Positions 34,380 through 43,128 are shown, counted from the first letter of the stretch. The stretch is DNA of 64,000 bases from Enterocloster lavalensis (GCF_902364025.1 NZ_CABJCG010000004.1:62001-126000), one strand, 5' to 3'. Notes: a model not told the origin generated them from the sequence alone. Numbers and translations: made by a program.

Positions 34380-35576
34380 ATGAATGATGATACGATTAAA
34401 TTAAAAATCGACCGGATCATGGCCGAACTGTCGGATGAACTGGTTGCATTTGCAAGAAAACTGATTCAGACAAAAAGTATGACCTGTGAAGAAAAAGAAG
34501 CCGCCGCGCTGATTGAGGCGGAAATGCAGAAACTGGGATATGACGAAGTGCGGATCGATGAGACCGGAAACGTAATCGGCCGAATCGGATCCGGACCAAA
34601 GGTACTGTTTTTCGATTCCCATATGGATACGGTGACGGTGATCGATGAAGATCAATGGGATGTGGATCCTTATGGCGGCGAAATCAGAGACGGCAAACTC
34701 TATGGACGGGGCGCAGTGGATATGAAGTGCCCACTGGCCGCTTCGCTGTATGGCGCCTGTATCGCAAAAAGGGCGGGACTTTCAGAAAATACCACCATCT
34801 ATGTGTCCGCTTCCGCCATGGAGGAAGATTTTGACGGAGAAGCGGTCCGGCAGTTTTTGACCGCTTCCGGCCTTCGCCCCGACGGTGTCGTCATATGTGA
34901 GCCCACCGGCTTAAAGATTGCCACGGGCCACCGGGGCCGGGCGCTGATTGAGGTGACGGTAAACGGGAAAGGCTGCCATGCCAGCAATCCCGCAAACGGC
35001 GTGAATCCGGTGTACCTCATGGAAGAAATCATTCATAAGGTGCGGGAGCAGGCAGCAGTTTTGGATGCCCGGGAAGGCGAGAAGGGCTCGGTGGCCCTGA
35101 CCAACATCAGTTGCAGCACCGCTTCCAACAATTCCGTTCCCCAGACCGCCTCCATTATACTGGACCGGCGACTGGCAGTGGGCGAATCGGAATCAGTTAT
35201 CTCTGAAGAAATGGACCGCCTGACCGAAGGGACTAAAGGAAGATGGCGCTTCTGTGATATTCCGTCCAAAAGCTGGACCGGGAAAGATTTTACGTTCCAT
35301 TCCTTTCTCCCGGCGTGGAAAATCCAAAAGAACCATGTCCTGGTACGCGCCGCCGAAACGGCCTGTGAGACCATACAGGATCGAAAACCGGTCCTGTTCC
35401 AGATGGAGGCGAGCACAAACGGCGTGACAACCGCCGGCATGTTCCATCTGCCCACAATCGTGCTGGGACCAGGGGATATAACGCTGGCTCATTCAGTGAA
35501 TGAATTCTGTACGATTCAGAGCATGTTCGATGCAAGCCGTATTTATGCGGCATTGTGTCTGGGGAATTGGGCGTAG
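34380..35576 (+). CDS. ygeY: M20-family amidohydrolase, YgeY-like (second copy)
   Basis: A 398-residue M20 metallohydrolase, paralogous to the first copy. FDSHMDTVTVID and GRGAVDMKCP provide zinc ligands, AMEEDFDGE the catalytic glutamates, and ATGHRGRALIEVTV the lid-domain start. GGGAGG precedes the ATG. Adjacent ygeX makes the YgeY assignment likely. The pair of paralogues flanking the carrier and lyase suggests two different conjugates, or two steps, for example removing an acyl group and a peptide bond. Last gene of the operon, before the terminator at 35651. Confidence 0.88.
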   Translation: MNDDTIKLKIDRIMAELSDELVAFARKLIQTKSMTCEEKEAAALIEAEMQKLGYDEVRIDETGNVIGRIGSGPKVLFFDSHMDTVTVIDEDQWDVDPYGGEIRDGKLYGRGAVDMKCPLAASLYGACIAKRAGLSENTTIYVSASAMEEDFDGEAVRQFLTASGLRPDGVVICEPTGLKIATGHRGRALIEVTVNGKGCHASNPANGVNPVYLMEEIIHKVREQAAVLDAREGEKGSVALTNISCSTASNNSVPQTASIILDRRLAVGESESVISEEMDRLTEGTKGRWRFCDIPSKSWTGKDFTFHSFLPAWKIQKNHVLVRAAETACETIQDRKPVLFQMEASTNGVTTAGMFHLPTIVLGPGDITLAHSVNEFCTIQSMFDASRIYAALCLGNWA

Positions 35577-35642
35577 ACCTGAAATACATCAAGAAAACGT
35601 TCCCGCCCTCATCCCCAGGCCAGTTTTTCAAAAAGCCACAGC

Positions 35643-36632
35643 TTATTTCACGCTCCCCCGCTTCAACAGCCGGGGAGCGAATTCAATTTTTTTATAGTAC
35701 GCTCTTCCTGTCTCCATCTGATCCAGCAAGGTGTAAATGGTCTCCGCGCCCAGCTGCTTGGTCAGCACGTCCACGGTGGTCAGGGGCGGGTTCATGAACT
35801 CGCCGGGGGAATCCCCGTTAATCGAGATCACGGACACATCCTCAGGCACCCGGATCCCCCGCTGGGCCAGGGCCTTTAACATGCCGATGGCGATGGGGTC
35901 GTTGGAGGCAGCAAAGGCGTCCGGCAGCTTCTCCCCCTTGTCCAGCCATTTAAACATCATCCGGCAGCCGTTCTCCGCCCCGTGGGCTCCGTACACGGAC
36001 TCGCGGCACACCAGGCCGCTCTCCCCCGCCAGGCTCAAAAACACCTGCCGTTTGCTGTACCTCGGCAGAATATCCGGTGTCTCATCACCGCCGAAATAAA
36101 CCACGGTTCCAACGCCCTGGTCCGCCAGGCAGCGCACCATCAGTTCCACCGCCCCGTAGACGTCGTAGGTCACCCAGTCCATCCGCTCCGGGTAAAAGTT
36201 CATGAGACCGGTAAAGACCAGCCGCGGGGTCTTCACCGCTTTGGCGATGGCCTCCACCTCCTCGCGGCTGAAGTTGCCCATAATCACCGCGCCGTCGCAG
36301 GCCTCCGCCTGGTGGCGCAGCATGCTCTGGGGCACGTACCGGTAACCCAGGCCCCGCTCCATGCAGGCATTTTCCTGGCCGGTGCGCATGGAGAAATAGT
36401 AGGCGTTGTCCATCTGATTGTCAAAATGGGTGTCCTTGTGGACGATGACAATGTTTTTCCGGGCCTGAAGGGTTTTCTGGCGTTTCTGCTCGTAGCCCAC
36501 CTGCTCCGCAGCCGAAAAAATCCGCTTTCTGGTCTCCGGTGTGATCTTCAGTGTCGCATCGTTTCTGAGCGCCCGCGATACAGTTGTAACCGCAACCCCG
36601 GCTGCCGATGCCACGTCCTCTAATGTCGCCAT
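35643..36632 (-). CDS. LacI-family transcriptional regulator
   Basis: A 329-residue LacI/GalR protein. The helix-turn-helix is at residues 2-22 (TLEDVASAAGVAVTTVSRAL), then a sugar-binding-type effector domain. Start ATG follows GGAGGAAGG. Its 3' end overlaps the plus-strand terminator of the diaminopropionate operon. Lying after the Ugp-like ABC operon on the same strand, it is a candidate regulator of that operon. The TTTACAGTAAA-type palindromes near 42100 could be its operator. Confidence 0.9.
   Translation of the reverse strand: MATLEDVASAAGVAVTTVSRALRNDATLKITPETRKRIFSAAEQVGYEQKRQKTLQARKNIVIVHKDTHFDNQMDNAYYFSMRTGQENACMERGLGYRYVPQSMLRHQAEACDGAVIMGNFSREEVEAIAKAVKTPRLVFTGLMNFYPERMDWVTYDVYGAVELMVRCLADQGVGTVVYFGGDETPDILPRYSKRQVFLSLAGESGLVCRESVYGAHGAENGCRMMFKWLDKGEKLPDAFAASNDPIAIGMLKALAQRGIRVPEDVSVISINGDSPGEFMNPPLTTVDVLTKQLGAETIYTLLDQMETGRAYYKKIEFAPRLLKRGSVK
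35651..35693 (+). terminator. Rho-independent terminator of the diaminopropionate operon
   Basis: CGCTCCCC (35651-35658) pairs perfectly with GGGGAGCG (35672-35679), followed shortly by a T7 tract (35687-35693). It sits 75 bases after the YgeY stop and overlaps the end of the convergent LacI gene. Confidence 0.82.
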
Positions 36633-36702
36633 ATTGCCTTCCTCCGCTTGGATGCGGGCTTTTTCGATCGGGCCCGCGTACTTCCATTAATTGTACATAT
36701 CG

Positions 36703-36823
36703 GTTCAGTACCTTCACTGATACGAGCAAAAATCCATTTTGAACCGAGTTCGTCGATGGGATTTTTGCCAGCTAGCTTAGGTTTTCATACGGTCAGCGCA
36801 GCAAGTGCGCAGACCTACTGAAC
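36703..36823. ncRNA. Structured intergenic element with three-way-junction pattern
   Basis: GTTCAGTA (36703-36710) pairs with TACTGAAC (36816-36823) and encloses two hairpins. The first is GCAAAAATCC (36726-36735) with GGATTTTTGC (36759-36768). The second is GGTC-A-GCGCA (36791-36800) with TGCGC-A-GACC (36806-36815), which abuts the outer stem exactly. An AGCTAGCT palindrome lies between them. It lies between the phosphodiesterase gene stop and the LacI start. It could be a dispersed repeat, a MITE-like remnant or a leader RNA; the type is uncertain. Confidence 0.5.
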
Positions 36824-36859
36824 AGTTATAATTGTACTAAATATTTCCTTGTTTTTCAA

Positions 36860-37591
36860 TCACATTCTTTCCGGCCCCGACGCCTTTTCCAGCTCCGGCC
36901 GGTCGCTCTCGTACATGTCCACCCCCAGCTCCCGGGCCAGCCTCGTCCATTTTTCTTCCCGCAGGATCGCCCCGTCCACAAAATAGCCGGCCCGATGCAG
37001 ATCCTCAATGATCTTCGGCGTCATGTTGTAGATGTAGGAAAGATAAACCATAGCGTCCATCTCCTCCATCAGTTTCACCGGGTCCGCAGGCACGAAGGGT
37101 ACGATCAGGCCGATGTGATACCGGGGATCCGCCTGCTTCAAATGCTTAAGCACCATATAGTCCGCGCCGAAGGCGAACACCTGCTCCCCCATTCCATATT
37201 CCCCGGTCAGGTCCGCCAGGCGCTCCACCAACTCAAATCCCCGCCCCTGCATATCCATGGGCACGCTTTTTAATTCCAGCGCCAGGCAGACATCCTTTCC
37301 TGAAGCCCAGCTGAACACCTCCCGCAGCGTGTTCACCGGCAGGGCCTTCTGCAGCTCCTCCAGGGTATGCTCGTGGACATACCCGCGCAGGCGGCATTTT
37401 TTGCTCAGTTCCGTGTCGTGGTAAACCACGATTTCGCCGTCCTTTGTGAGCTGAAGATCGATTTCCAGATAGTCCGCCCCCCGGCGGATTCCCTCCTTCA
37501 TGGCCGGTATGGTATTCTCAAAATACTCGCACGCGCAGCCCCTGTGCCCGCCCACCAGCACATGATCCCGGTCCGCAATCAAATTTCTCAT
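36860..37591 (-). CDS. Glycerophosphodiester phosphodiesterase (UgpQ-like)
   Basis: A 243-residue GDPD with all catalytic hallmarks: GGHRGCACEYFENTIPA (His, Arg, Glu, Asn), YLEIDLQLTKDG (Glu and Asp metal ligands) and VVYHDTEL (second His). It cleaves deacylated phospholipid head-group diesters such as glycerophosphocholine into glycerol 3-phosphate and an alcohol. No signal peptide, so it works in the cytoplasm on substrate brought in by the adjacent ABC importer. The ribosome-binding site is weak (GCGGGGG). Confidence 0.93.
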   Translation of the reverse strand: MRNLIADRDHVLVGGHRGCACEYFENTIPAMKEGIRRGADYLEIDLQLTKDGEIVVYHDTELSKKCRLRGYVHEHTLEELQKALPVNTLREVFSWASGKDVCLALELKSVPMDMQGRGFELVERLADLTGEYGMGEQVFAFGADYMVLKHLKQADPRYHIGLIVPFVPADPVKLMEEMDAMVYLSYIYNMTPKIIEDLHRAGYFVDGAILREEKWTRLARELGVDMYESDRPELEKASGPERM

Positions 37592-37609
37592 AAAACCCCC
37601 GCTTTCCGC

Positions 37610-38722
37610 TTACTGCTTCATCAGCACGTTGGCCTTGGTCTCGCTGTCGAACACGTTGATCTGGTCGGTCAGGAGAATTCCCATCTCCCCCTTCACATCC
37701 GCCAGTCCCCTGTAAAATGCGTACCTGGTGGTGTCCTCCTCCGAGATGCGGATCAGGTTTTCGCCCACCTGGGCCTGTACCAGCAGTTCCTTGCCCAGAT
37801 TTTCCACCATCTGCACCTTCAGCCGGATGGCTCCCGCCGCTCCGGCCTCCACCGGGCGCATCTGATGGGAGCGGACGCCGATCTTTACCACACGGTCCAG
37901 GCTGGAGGCCAGGGCTTCCTCTCTGGCCGCAGGAACGGGAACCGTCTGCCCGTCCACAAAAAAGCAGAGACCTCCCTCCCCCTTCACCAGCCTGGCGTCG
38001 ATAAAGTTCATCGGCGGATTTCCCATGAAATTGGCCACAAACAGGTTCACCGGGTGCTGGTAAAGCTCAAAGGGCGTGTCAAACTGCTGAATCCGCCCAT
38101 TGTCCAGGATGGCGATGCGGTCCGCGATGGCCATGGCCTCCTCCTGGTCGTGGGTCACGATGATGGAGGTGATCCTGGTTTCAGCCTGCAATTTCTTGAT
38201 CACCTCCCGGATCTCGATTTTAAGCCTGGCGTCCAAATTGGACATGGGCTCGTCGAACAACAGAATCTTCGGCTCCTTCACCATGGCGCGGCACATGGCC
38301 ACGCGCTGCTGCTGCCCGCCGGAGAGCTGGGTCGGCTTTCGGTCCAGAAGATGCTCAATCTGCAGCTTTGCCGCCATTTTCCGCGCCCTGTCATAGCGCT
38401 CCTCTTTGGCCACCTTTTTCTGCTTCAGCGGAAAGGCGATGTTGTCGATCACCCGCAGGTGGGGGTACAGGGCGTAGGACTGGAACACCATTCCGATGTT
38501 GCGCTCCTTGGGCGCTTTGTTGGTGATATCCACCTCGTCCGAGCGGATGGTCCCGTCCGTGGGGTCCAGGAGTCCGGCGAGACAGTTTAAGGTGGTGGAT
38601 TTGCCGCAGCCCGAGGGTCCCAACAGCGCGATAAACTCCCCGTCCTGAATATCCATATTGATTCCGTCCAGAGCGGTCACGCCGCCCTCAAATTCCATTC
38701 TCAGATTTTCGATCTTGATCAT
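37610..38722 (-). CDS. ABC transporter ATP-binding protein (UgpC/MsmK type)
   Basis: A 370-residue CUT1 ATPase. Walker A GPSGCGKST, signature LSGGQQQRVA, Walker B ILLFDEPMSNLDA and the switch His in IIVTHDQEEA are all present, followed by a C-terminal TOBE regulatory domain from about residue 235. It energises the two permeases encoded just upstream. Proteins of this type are often shared by several importers, which matters because the CUT1 importer at 16445-19529 has no ATPase gene. Confidence 0.94.
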   Translation of the reverse strand: MIKIENLRMEFEGGVTALDGINMDIQDGEFIALLGPSGCGKSTTLNCLAGLLDPTDGTIRSDEVDITNKAPKERNIGMVFQSYALYPHLRVIDNIAFPLKQKKVAKEERYDRARKMAAKLQIEHLLDRKPTQLSGGQQQRVAMCRAMVKEPKILLFDEPMSNLDARLKIEIREVIKKLQAETRITSIIVTHDQEEAMAIADRIAILDNGRIQQFDTPFELYQHPVNLFVANFMGNPPMNFIDARLVKGEGGLCFFVDGQTVPVPAAREEALASSLDRVVKIGVRSHQMRPVEAGAAGAIRLKVQMVENLGKELLVQAQVGENLIRISEEDTTRYAFYRGLADVKGEMGILLTDQINVFDSETKANVLMKQ

Positions 38723-38728
38723 TTTACA

Positions 38729-39571
38729 CTACACTCCTTTTCCGCTGGCAATATTTCCTTCCATCAGGGATCTCTGGGAGATCAGGAAGAACACGATAAC
38801 CGGTAACATATACACGAGGGCCATGGCCGCAAATACCCCGTAGCTGGCGATCATCTGCTCGTTGCTGGACAGGGACCGCAGGTAGGTGGCGAACACGGGC
38901 GTCTTGGAATTGAAAATCAGGGTGTTGAACAGGATGTAGTTGGACCATGCGCTCAGGAATGAGAACACGGAGATGGAGGCGATGCCCGGCTTCACCAGGT
39001 AAATGATCACCTGGAAAAAGGCGCTCACCCGGCTGCACCCGTCCACCAGGGTGGAATTTTCAATATCCCGCGGTATGCCGTCGAAAAAGTTTTTGATGAT
39101 AAAGGACGAACCCGGTATGCGGAAGGCGATGGCTACCAGAAGCACGCCCAGCATGCTGTTGGCCAGCTTCAGCTCCACCAGCACATACAGCACGCCGATG
39201 AGCAGCAGCAGGTGTGGAAACATGCGCAGTACCAGCAGAGCGTACTGGATGAACTTCCGTCCCCTGAATTCCAGCCGGGAAATGGCGTAGCCGGACAGGC
39301 AGCTGATCACCACCTCGGTGACGGTCACCACCACGGTGAAAAAGATGGAGTTGGTCAGCGCTTTGCCCACCGGTTCAATCTTTGTCTGCTTCAGCTCCAT
39401 ACCTTTATACAGAAACTGGAAATTTCCCAGGGTGAAATTCCCGGCTTCGTCGAAAAACGCCATTTTAAAGAACGATCCGTAGATCAGCAGGATCGGCACC
39501 GTAATGGCCAGCATCACAATGACGGCGGTCCGCTGATTCCGTTTCTCATGTCGGTTCAATGTCTGTTTCAT
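38729..39571 (-). CDS. ABC transporter permease (UgpE/MalG type)
   Basis: A 280-residue permease with six predicted helices and an EAA loop (ENSTLVDGCSRVSAFFQV). It lies 12 bases behind the other permease and 6 bases before the ATPase gene. Part of the glycerophosphodiester-type importer. Confidence 0.93.
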   Translation of the reverse strand: MKQTLNRHEKRNQRTAVIVMLAITVPILLIYGSFFKMAFFDEAGNFTLGNFQFLYKGMELKQTKIEPVGKALTNSIFFTVVVTVTEVVISCLSGYAISRLEFRGRKFIQYALLVLRMFPHLLLLIGVLYVLVELKLANSMLGVLLVAIAFRIPGSSFIIKNFFDGIPRDIENSTLVDGCSRVSAFFQVIIYLVKPGIASISVFSFLSAWSNYILFNTLIFNSKTPVFATYLRSLSSNEQMIASYGVFAAMALVYMLPVIVFFLISQRSLMEGNIASGKGV

Positions 39572-39583
39572 ACCATTTCCTCC

Positions 39584-40465
39584 CTATCTGCGGTCCCGCT
39601 GATTCATAACCCGGTTGACGAAAAGCATGAGGATCAGCACCACCACGATCAGCAGCATGGAGATCGCCGCGCCGTAGCCGTACTGCTGATCCCGAAACGC
39701 CTTGTGGTAGGCGCTCAGCGCCCAGACCTCCGTCTTGATGCCCGGACCTCCGTCCGTGATCAGCATGATGGTCACATAGTTGGTCAGAAGCCCCAGGGTC
39801 TCCCACAGGGTGATAAACTGGATGTGGTAGCGGATGTTGGGTAAAATGATGCTCTTCACGATCTCCCATTCGCTGGCTCCGTCCACCCGGGCCGCCTTGA
39901 ACTGGTTCTCCGGTATGCTCTTGATGGCGCTGGAAAAGATGGTGGTCCCGTAGGCAAAGCTGACCATGACTGTGGCGAACAGGATGATCTGGAAGGGGTA
40001 CTTGGCAATCCAGTTCAAGGGGAGGCTACCCGTCAAAGCTGTGTACAGCTGGTTCACCAGGCCGGAATCACTGGCCTCCAGAAGCCATATCCACAGCACC
40101 GAGTACACCACCGCGGGCGTGATCATGGGGATCATAAGAAATGCCTTGAACACCCCGGAAACCCGCTCGCTCTTGATAAAATAGGTGGTCATCACCGCAA
40201 AAAACAGGTCCAGCACCACAGTTCCCGTGATCGCGATCAGCACAAACATCGCCGTGTTCCGGATAATGGTCAGAGTGTTTGGATCGCGGAAAATTTTCTC
40301 ATAGTTCTTCAGTCCGGTAAAATGCCACTGGAAGGCCGAGTCCAGATTGGTAAAGGACATAGCCACAGTGATAAAGGCGGGAAGTATGTAAAACACCGCC
40401 ACCAAAACGAGAAACGGGCTCAAAAACGCGTACGCCTGCCCATTTTTATATTTCTTTTTGTTCAT
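39584..40465 (-). CDS. ABC transporter permease (UgpA/MalF type)
   Basis: A 293-residue permease with six predicted helices; the EAA loop is FKAARVDGASEWEIVKSI. GAGAGG precedes the ATG. Pairs with the UgpE-type permease downstream; the binding-protein gene is 61 bases upstream. Confidence 0.93.
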   Translation of the reverse strand: MNKKKYKNGQAYAFLSPFLVLVAVFYILPAFITVAMSFTNLDSAFQWHFTGLKNYEKIFRDPNTLTIIRNTAMFVLIAITGTVVLDLFFAVMTTYFIKSERVSGVFKAFLMIPMITPAVVYSVLWIWLLEASDSGLVNQLYTALTGSLPLNWIAKYPFQIILFATVMVSFAYGTTIFSSAIKSIPENQFKAARVDGASEWEIVKSIILPNIRYHIQFITLWETLGLLTNYVTIMLITDGGPGIKTEVWALSAYHKAFRDQQYGYGAAISMLLIVVVLILMLFVNRVMNQRDRR

Positions 40466-40526
40466 GCGTCTTTCCTCTCATTGTATTCAATGGGAAAGGT
40501 TCCCGAAAACGGGAACCTCAAACCGG

Positions 40527-41918
40527 TTATTTCAGCACCAATCCGTCGATGTTGAGCTCCGCCTGGGCCTTCACATTCTCGAAAGACTCCTCGGGCGTAG
40601 TCTGGCCCAGCTCCAGTGTCACGATCTCCGTAAACAGATAGCCCCTTAAGGTCGTCTGTCCCTCCACTGCGGGCGGTGTGACGGCATAATCCGTCATGTA
40701 GGTCACCCCGGACAGCAGGGGATGCTCTGTGATCTGCGGGTCCTCGTTGGCCTTTTTCACGGAGGACAGGGTGTAAATGGTGGCGGCGTGTCTGGCCATC
40801 ATGTCTGAAGAGCCGGTGACCATCTCGCGCACAATGTCCTTGCAAATCTCGGGGTACTTGGTATCCGCGCTGATGGCGATGGTCTGGGGCGCAGCCACCG
40901 CAAAGGGCTGGCCGGACGCGTCCGCAGCCGGGAACAGCACAAACGCCTCCTGCTTGGCGAACTCCTCGGTGGACCGCCCTGCCGCCTGCGCCACATAAGT
41001 GGCGGAAAACATAGGTCCGTAGTAGGCGAAGGCCTCGCCGGTGCCCACCATCTTGTTGATGGTATCCCAGCCAAGCTGGTTTAAGTTGTCCGGAGTAATC
41101 CCCCGCGTCTGGGCGTTGTCATAAGTAAACTGGAAGAATTTCAGAATCCCCTGGCTGTCGAATACCAGCTGGTTCTGGTCGTTGTAGTAGACGCCTCCCA
41201 GGGCGTTTATAATGTCGTAGAAATCATTGCCTGCGCTGGGACGGTGAACCAGGCCGTACTTGGCTCCGCCCTTCTCCACCACCTCCTGGCAGATGTCGAT
41301 AAAGTCCTCAAAGAGCACTTCCTTGTTCCGGATCTTCTCAGGAAGGGCTTCCACCTCCTCGTCGGTCCAGCCAATGGCCTTTAAATCATCTTTATTGTAG
41401 TAGATCACACGGAAAGGCATGTCCATGGGAATGGCGTAGGCTTTCCCGTCCACCATACAGGCGTTGAAGGCCCCGTCCACGAAATCGTCGGTCATCAGGT
41501 CCGTCACATCCATCACCACCCCGGCGTCCGCGTATCCGGCGATGTCCGCATCGCAGGTGAAAATATCCGGCGCGTCCCCGCTCTTATGGGAGAACACGAT
41601 ATTGTTGTGGTAGTCCGTCCAGTCGATCTGCTGGTAGTCGGTCTCAAACTGAACCTCAATATTCTTTCCCTCGGCAGCGTACTTCTCATTTAGCCGTTTG
41701 CCCGCCTCAATCACGGCCTCCGGGATCGTGACGTAGTCCTTGTTGTGGGACAGCTTGATGGTGACGATCTCCTTCTCCGCCGCCGCGTCCCCCTGGGCGT
41801 TCGACTCCGCTTTCGTCTCCGCCGCTTTGGTGCCCGTCTCCTGACCGCCGCCGCAGCCCGCCAGCATACCCGCCGCCACCGCTGTGCACAACAGCGCGCT
41901 CAACATTTTCTTTCTCAT
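40527..41918 (-). CDS. ABC transporter solute-binding lipoprotein (UgpB-like)
   Basis: A 463-residue extracellular binding protein. The lipoprotein signal ends MLAGCGGG with Cys near residue 22, followed by an Ala/Glu-rich linker and a MalE/UgpB-type domain (FRVIYYNKDDLKAIGW, YGPMFSATYVAQAAG). It is the first gene of the operon that ends with the phosphodiesterase, so glycerophosphodiesters or glycerol 3-phosphate are the likely ligands. Start follows CAGGAGG, and a strong promoter lies 145 bases upstream. Confidence 0.92.
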   Translation of the reverse strand: MRKKMLSALLCTAVAAGMLAGCGGGQETGTKAAETKAESNAQGDAAAEKEIVTIKLSHNKDYVTIPEAVIEAGKRLNEKYAAEGKNIEVQFETDYQQIDWTDYHNNIVFSHKSGDAPDIFTCDADIAGYADAGVVMDVTDLMTDDFVDGAFNACMVDGKAYAIPMDMPFRVIYYNKDDLKAIGWTDEEVEALPEKIRNKEVLFEDFIDICQEVVEKGGAKYGLVHRPSAGNDFYDIINALGGVYYNDQNQLVFDSQGILKFFQFTYDNAQTRGITPDNLNQLGWDTINKMVGTGEAFAYYGPMFSATYVAQAAGRSTEEFAKQEAFVLFPAADASGQPFAVAAPQTIAISADTKYPEICKDIVREMVTGSSDMMARHAATIYTLSSVKKANEDPQITEHPLLSGVTYMTDYAVTPPAVEGQTTLRGYLFTEIVTLELGQTTPEESFENVKAQAELNIDGLVLK

Positions 41919-42062
41919 TTTCTCATCCTCCTGTTCTCATGATAAATGCATTTTTGTTTCCTTTGTTTTAGTAAATTTTACCCACTACTCTCCAGCAGAC
42001 GCAGCGCTCCCATTCTGGGCACTTTTCACTTTTTTTCCGCTGCGATATCGCTTATATGGTTG

Positions 42063-42091
42063 ATTATACTGTCACTTCACCGGAAAGTCAA
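42063..42091 (-). promoter_or_regulatory. Promoter of the Ugp-like operon
   Basis: On the minus strand TTGACT (42086-42091) and a perfect TATAAT (42063-42068) are separated by 17 bases. Transcription runs into the binding-protein gene. Confidence 0.85.
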
Positions 42092-42094
42092 TGG

Positions 42095-42163
42095 TTTTTA
42101 CAGTAAATTTTAAACATTATTTTAGTAAAATATATTTATCTTTTTACTGAATTGTGTTATACT
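42095..42163. promoter_or_regulatory. Operator-like repeats and promoter of the PHP gene
   Basis: The palindrome TTTACAGTAAA (42097-42107) lies just upstream of the Ugp-like promoter. Related words TTTTAGTAAAAT (42120-42131), TTTTTACTGAATT (42141-42153) and TTTTAGTAAA (41966-41975) surround it. TATACT (42158-42163) on the plus strand reads into the PHP gene with a poor -35. A shared repressor controlling both directions is inferred. Confidence 0.5.
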
Positions 42164-42216
42164 GATTTCCACAACCAAAAACAAGGATATTTGAATCAGA
42201 AAAGGAGTTGATATCA

Positions 42217-42942
42217 ATGATTCGCACAGTTGCAGATTTACACACCCACACGAGTGTGAGCCAGCACGCCTACAGCTCGCTGGACGAGATGGCCCGCAGC
42301 GCCGCAGAGCTGGGTCTGGCGGCCATCGGGATCACGGACCACGGACCCGGCATGATGGACGGCGCAATCCGTCACCATTTCTATTGTATGAGAGGACTTC
42401 CAAAGGCGGTCCACGGCCTCCGCCTGGTAACCGGAGCCGAGGTCAATATCAAAGATTTTGAGGGCGGCCTGGATCTGGACCGGGACGTGCTGCGGCAGTT
42501 GGATTTCGTGGTGGCCTCCTATCACGTGGAGGCCATCGATCCGGCCGGTTTGAAGCTCCACACCCAGGGCTGGCTGAACGTCATCGCCAACCCGGACGTG
42601 GACTGCCTGGGACACTGCGGCAACCCGGTATTCGCCTGCGACTATGAGGCCGTGGTAAAAGCCTGCCGGGAGCACAAAAAGGCGGTGGAGATCAACTCCA
42701 GCTCCTTCAAGGTACGCCCCGGAAGCGCCGAAACCTGCCGCACCGTGGCCCTGCTCTGCAAGGAATACGGCGTCCCCGTGCTGATCAGCTCCGACGCCCA
42801 CTCCCGCTACTTCGTGGGGGATCACGAGGCCGCCATCCGGCTGCTGGAGTCCGTGGGCTTCCCGGAGGAGCTGGTGATCAACGGCGAGAAAGGCCGGCTC
42901 ATGAACTATCTGGACCGTCTGGAACAGGGAAAGGCCCTGTGA
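42217..42942 (+). CDS. PHP-domain phosphoesterase (YcdX-like)
   Basis: A 241-residue PHP-superfamily protein. ADLHTHTSVSQHAYS, ITDHGPGM, GAEVNI, SYHVEA and SSDAHSRYFVG give the His/Asp/Glu residues that hold the tri-metal site. ATG 42217 follows AAAGGAG; an upstream TTG is less likely. Such enzymes hydrolyse small phosphomonoesters. It is divergent from the Ugp-like operon and shares its regulatory region, suggesting dephosphorylation of a product of glycerophosphodiester breakdown. Confidence 0.88.
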   Translation: MIRTVADLHTHTSVSQHAYSSLDEMARSAAELGLAAIGITDHGPGMMDGAIRHHFYCMRGLPKAVHGLRLVTGAEVNIKDFEGGLDLDRDVLRQLDFVVASYHVEAIDPAGLKLHTQGWLNVIANPDVDCLGHCGNPVFACDYEAVVKACREHKKAVEINSSSFKVRPGSAETCRTVALLCKEYGVPVLISSDAHSRYFVGDHEAAIRLLESVGFPEELVINGEKGRLMNYLDRLEQGKAL

Positions 42943-43026
42943 TACCGCCGGGACTCCACAGCCGGGCCGGTGAATGGGCCGGTGGATACGCCAGTGGTTC
43001 ATTGCAGCATTGTTTCCAATTAAATA

Positions 43027-43078
43027 TTTCCATTTGGAAAATATAAACGGCCATAATCTCCCCAAACTATGGTATAAT
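43027..43078 (+). promoter_or_regulatory. glnA promoter with upstream palindrome
   Basis: An extended -10 (TGGTATAAT, hexamer 43073-43078) lies 51 bases before the glnA start without a good -35. The 14-bp palindrome TTTCCATTTGGAAA lies at 43027-43040, in the position of an activator or repressor site. It does not match the TGTNA-type GlnR site. Confidence 0.55.
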
Positions 43079-43128
43079 CAAAGAAAGCGAACGCGTTTCG
43101 TAAACACACCAATTTTGGAGGGGAAAAC

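Noticed and set aside
41919..42216. Small gene in the Ugp/PHP intergenic region
   Set aside because: AT-rich promoter and operator sequence; no frame with a ribosome-binding site.
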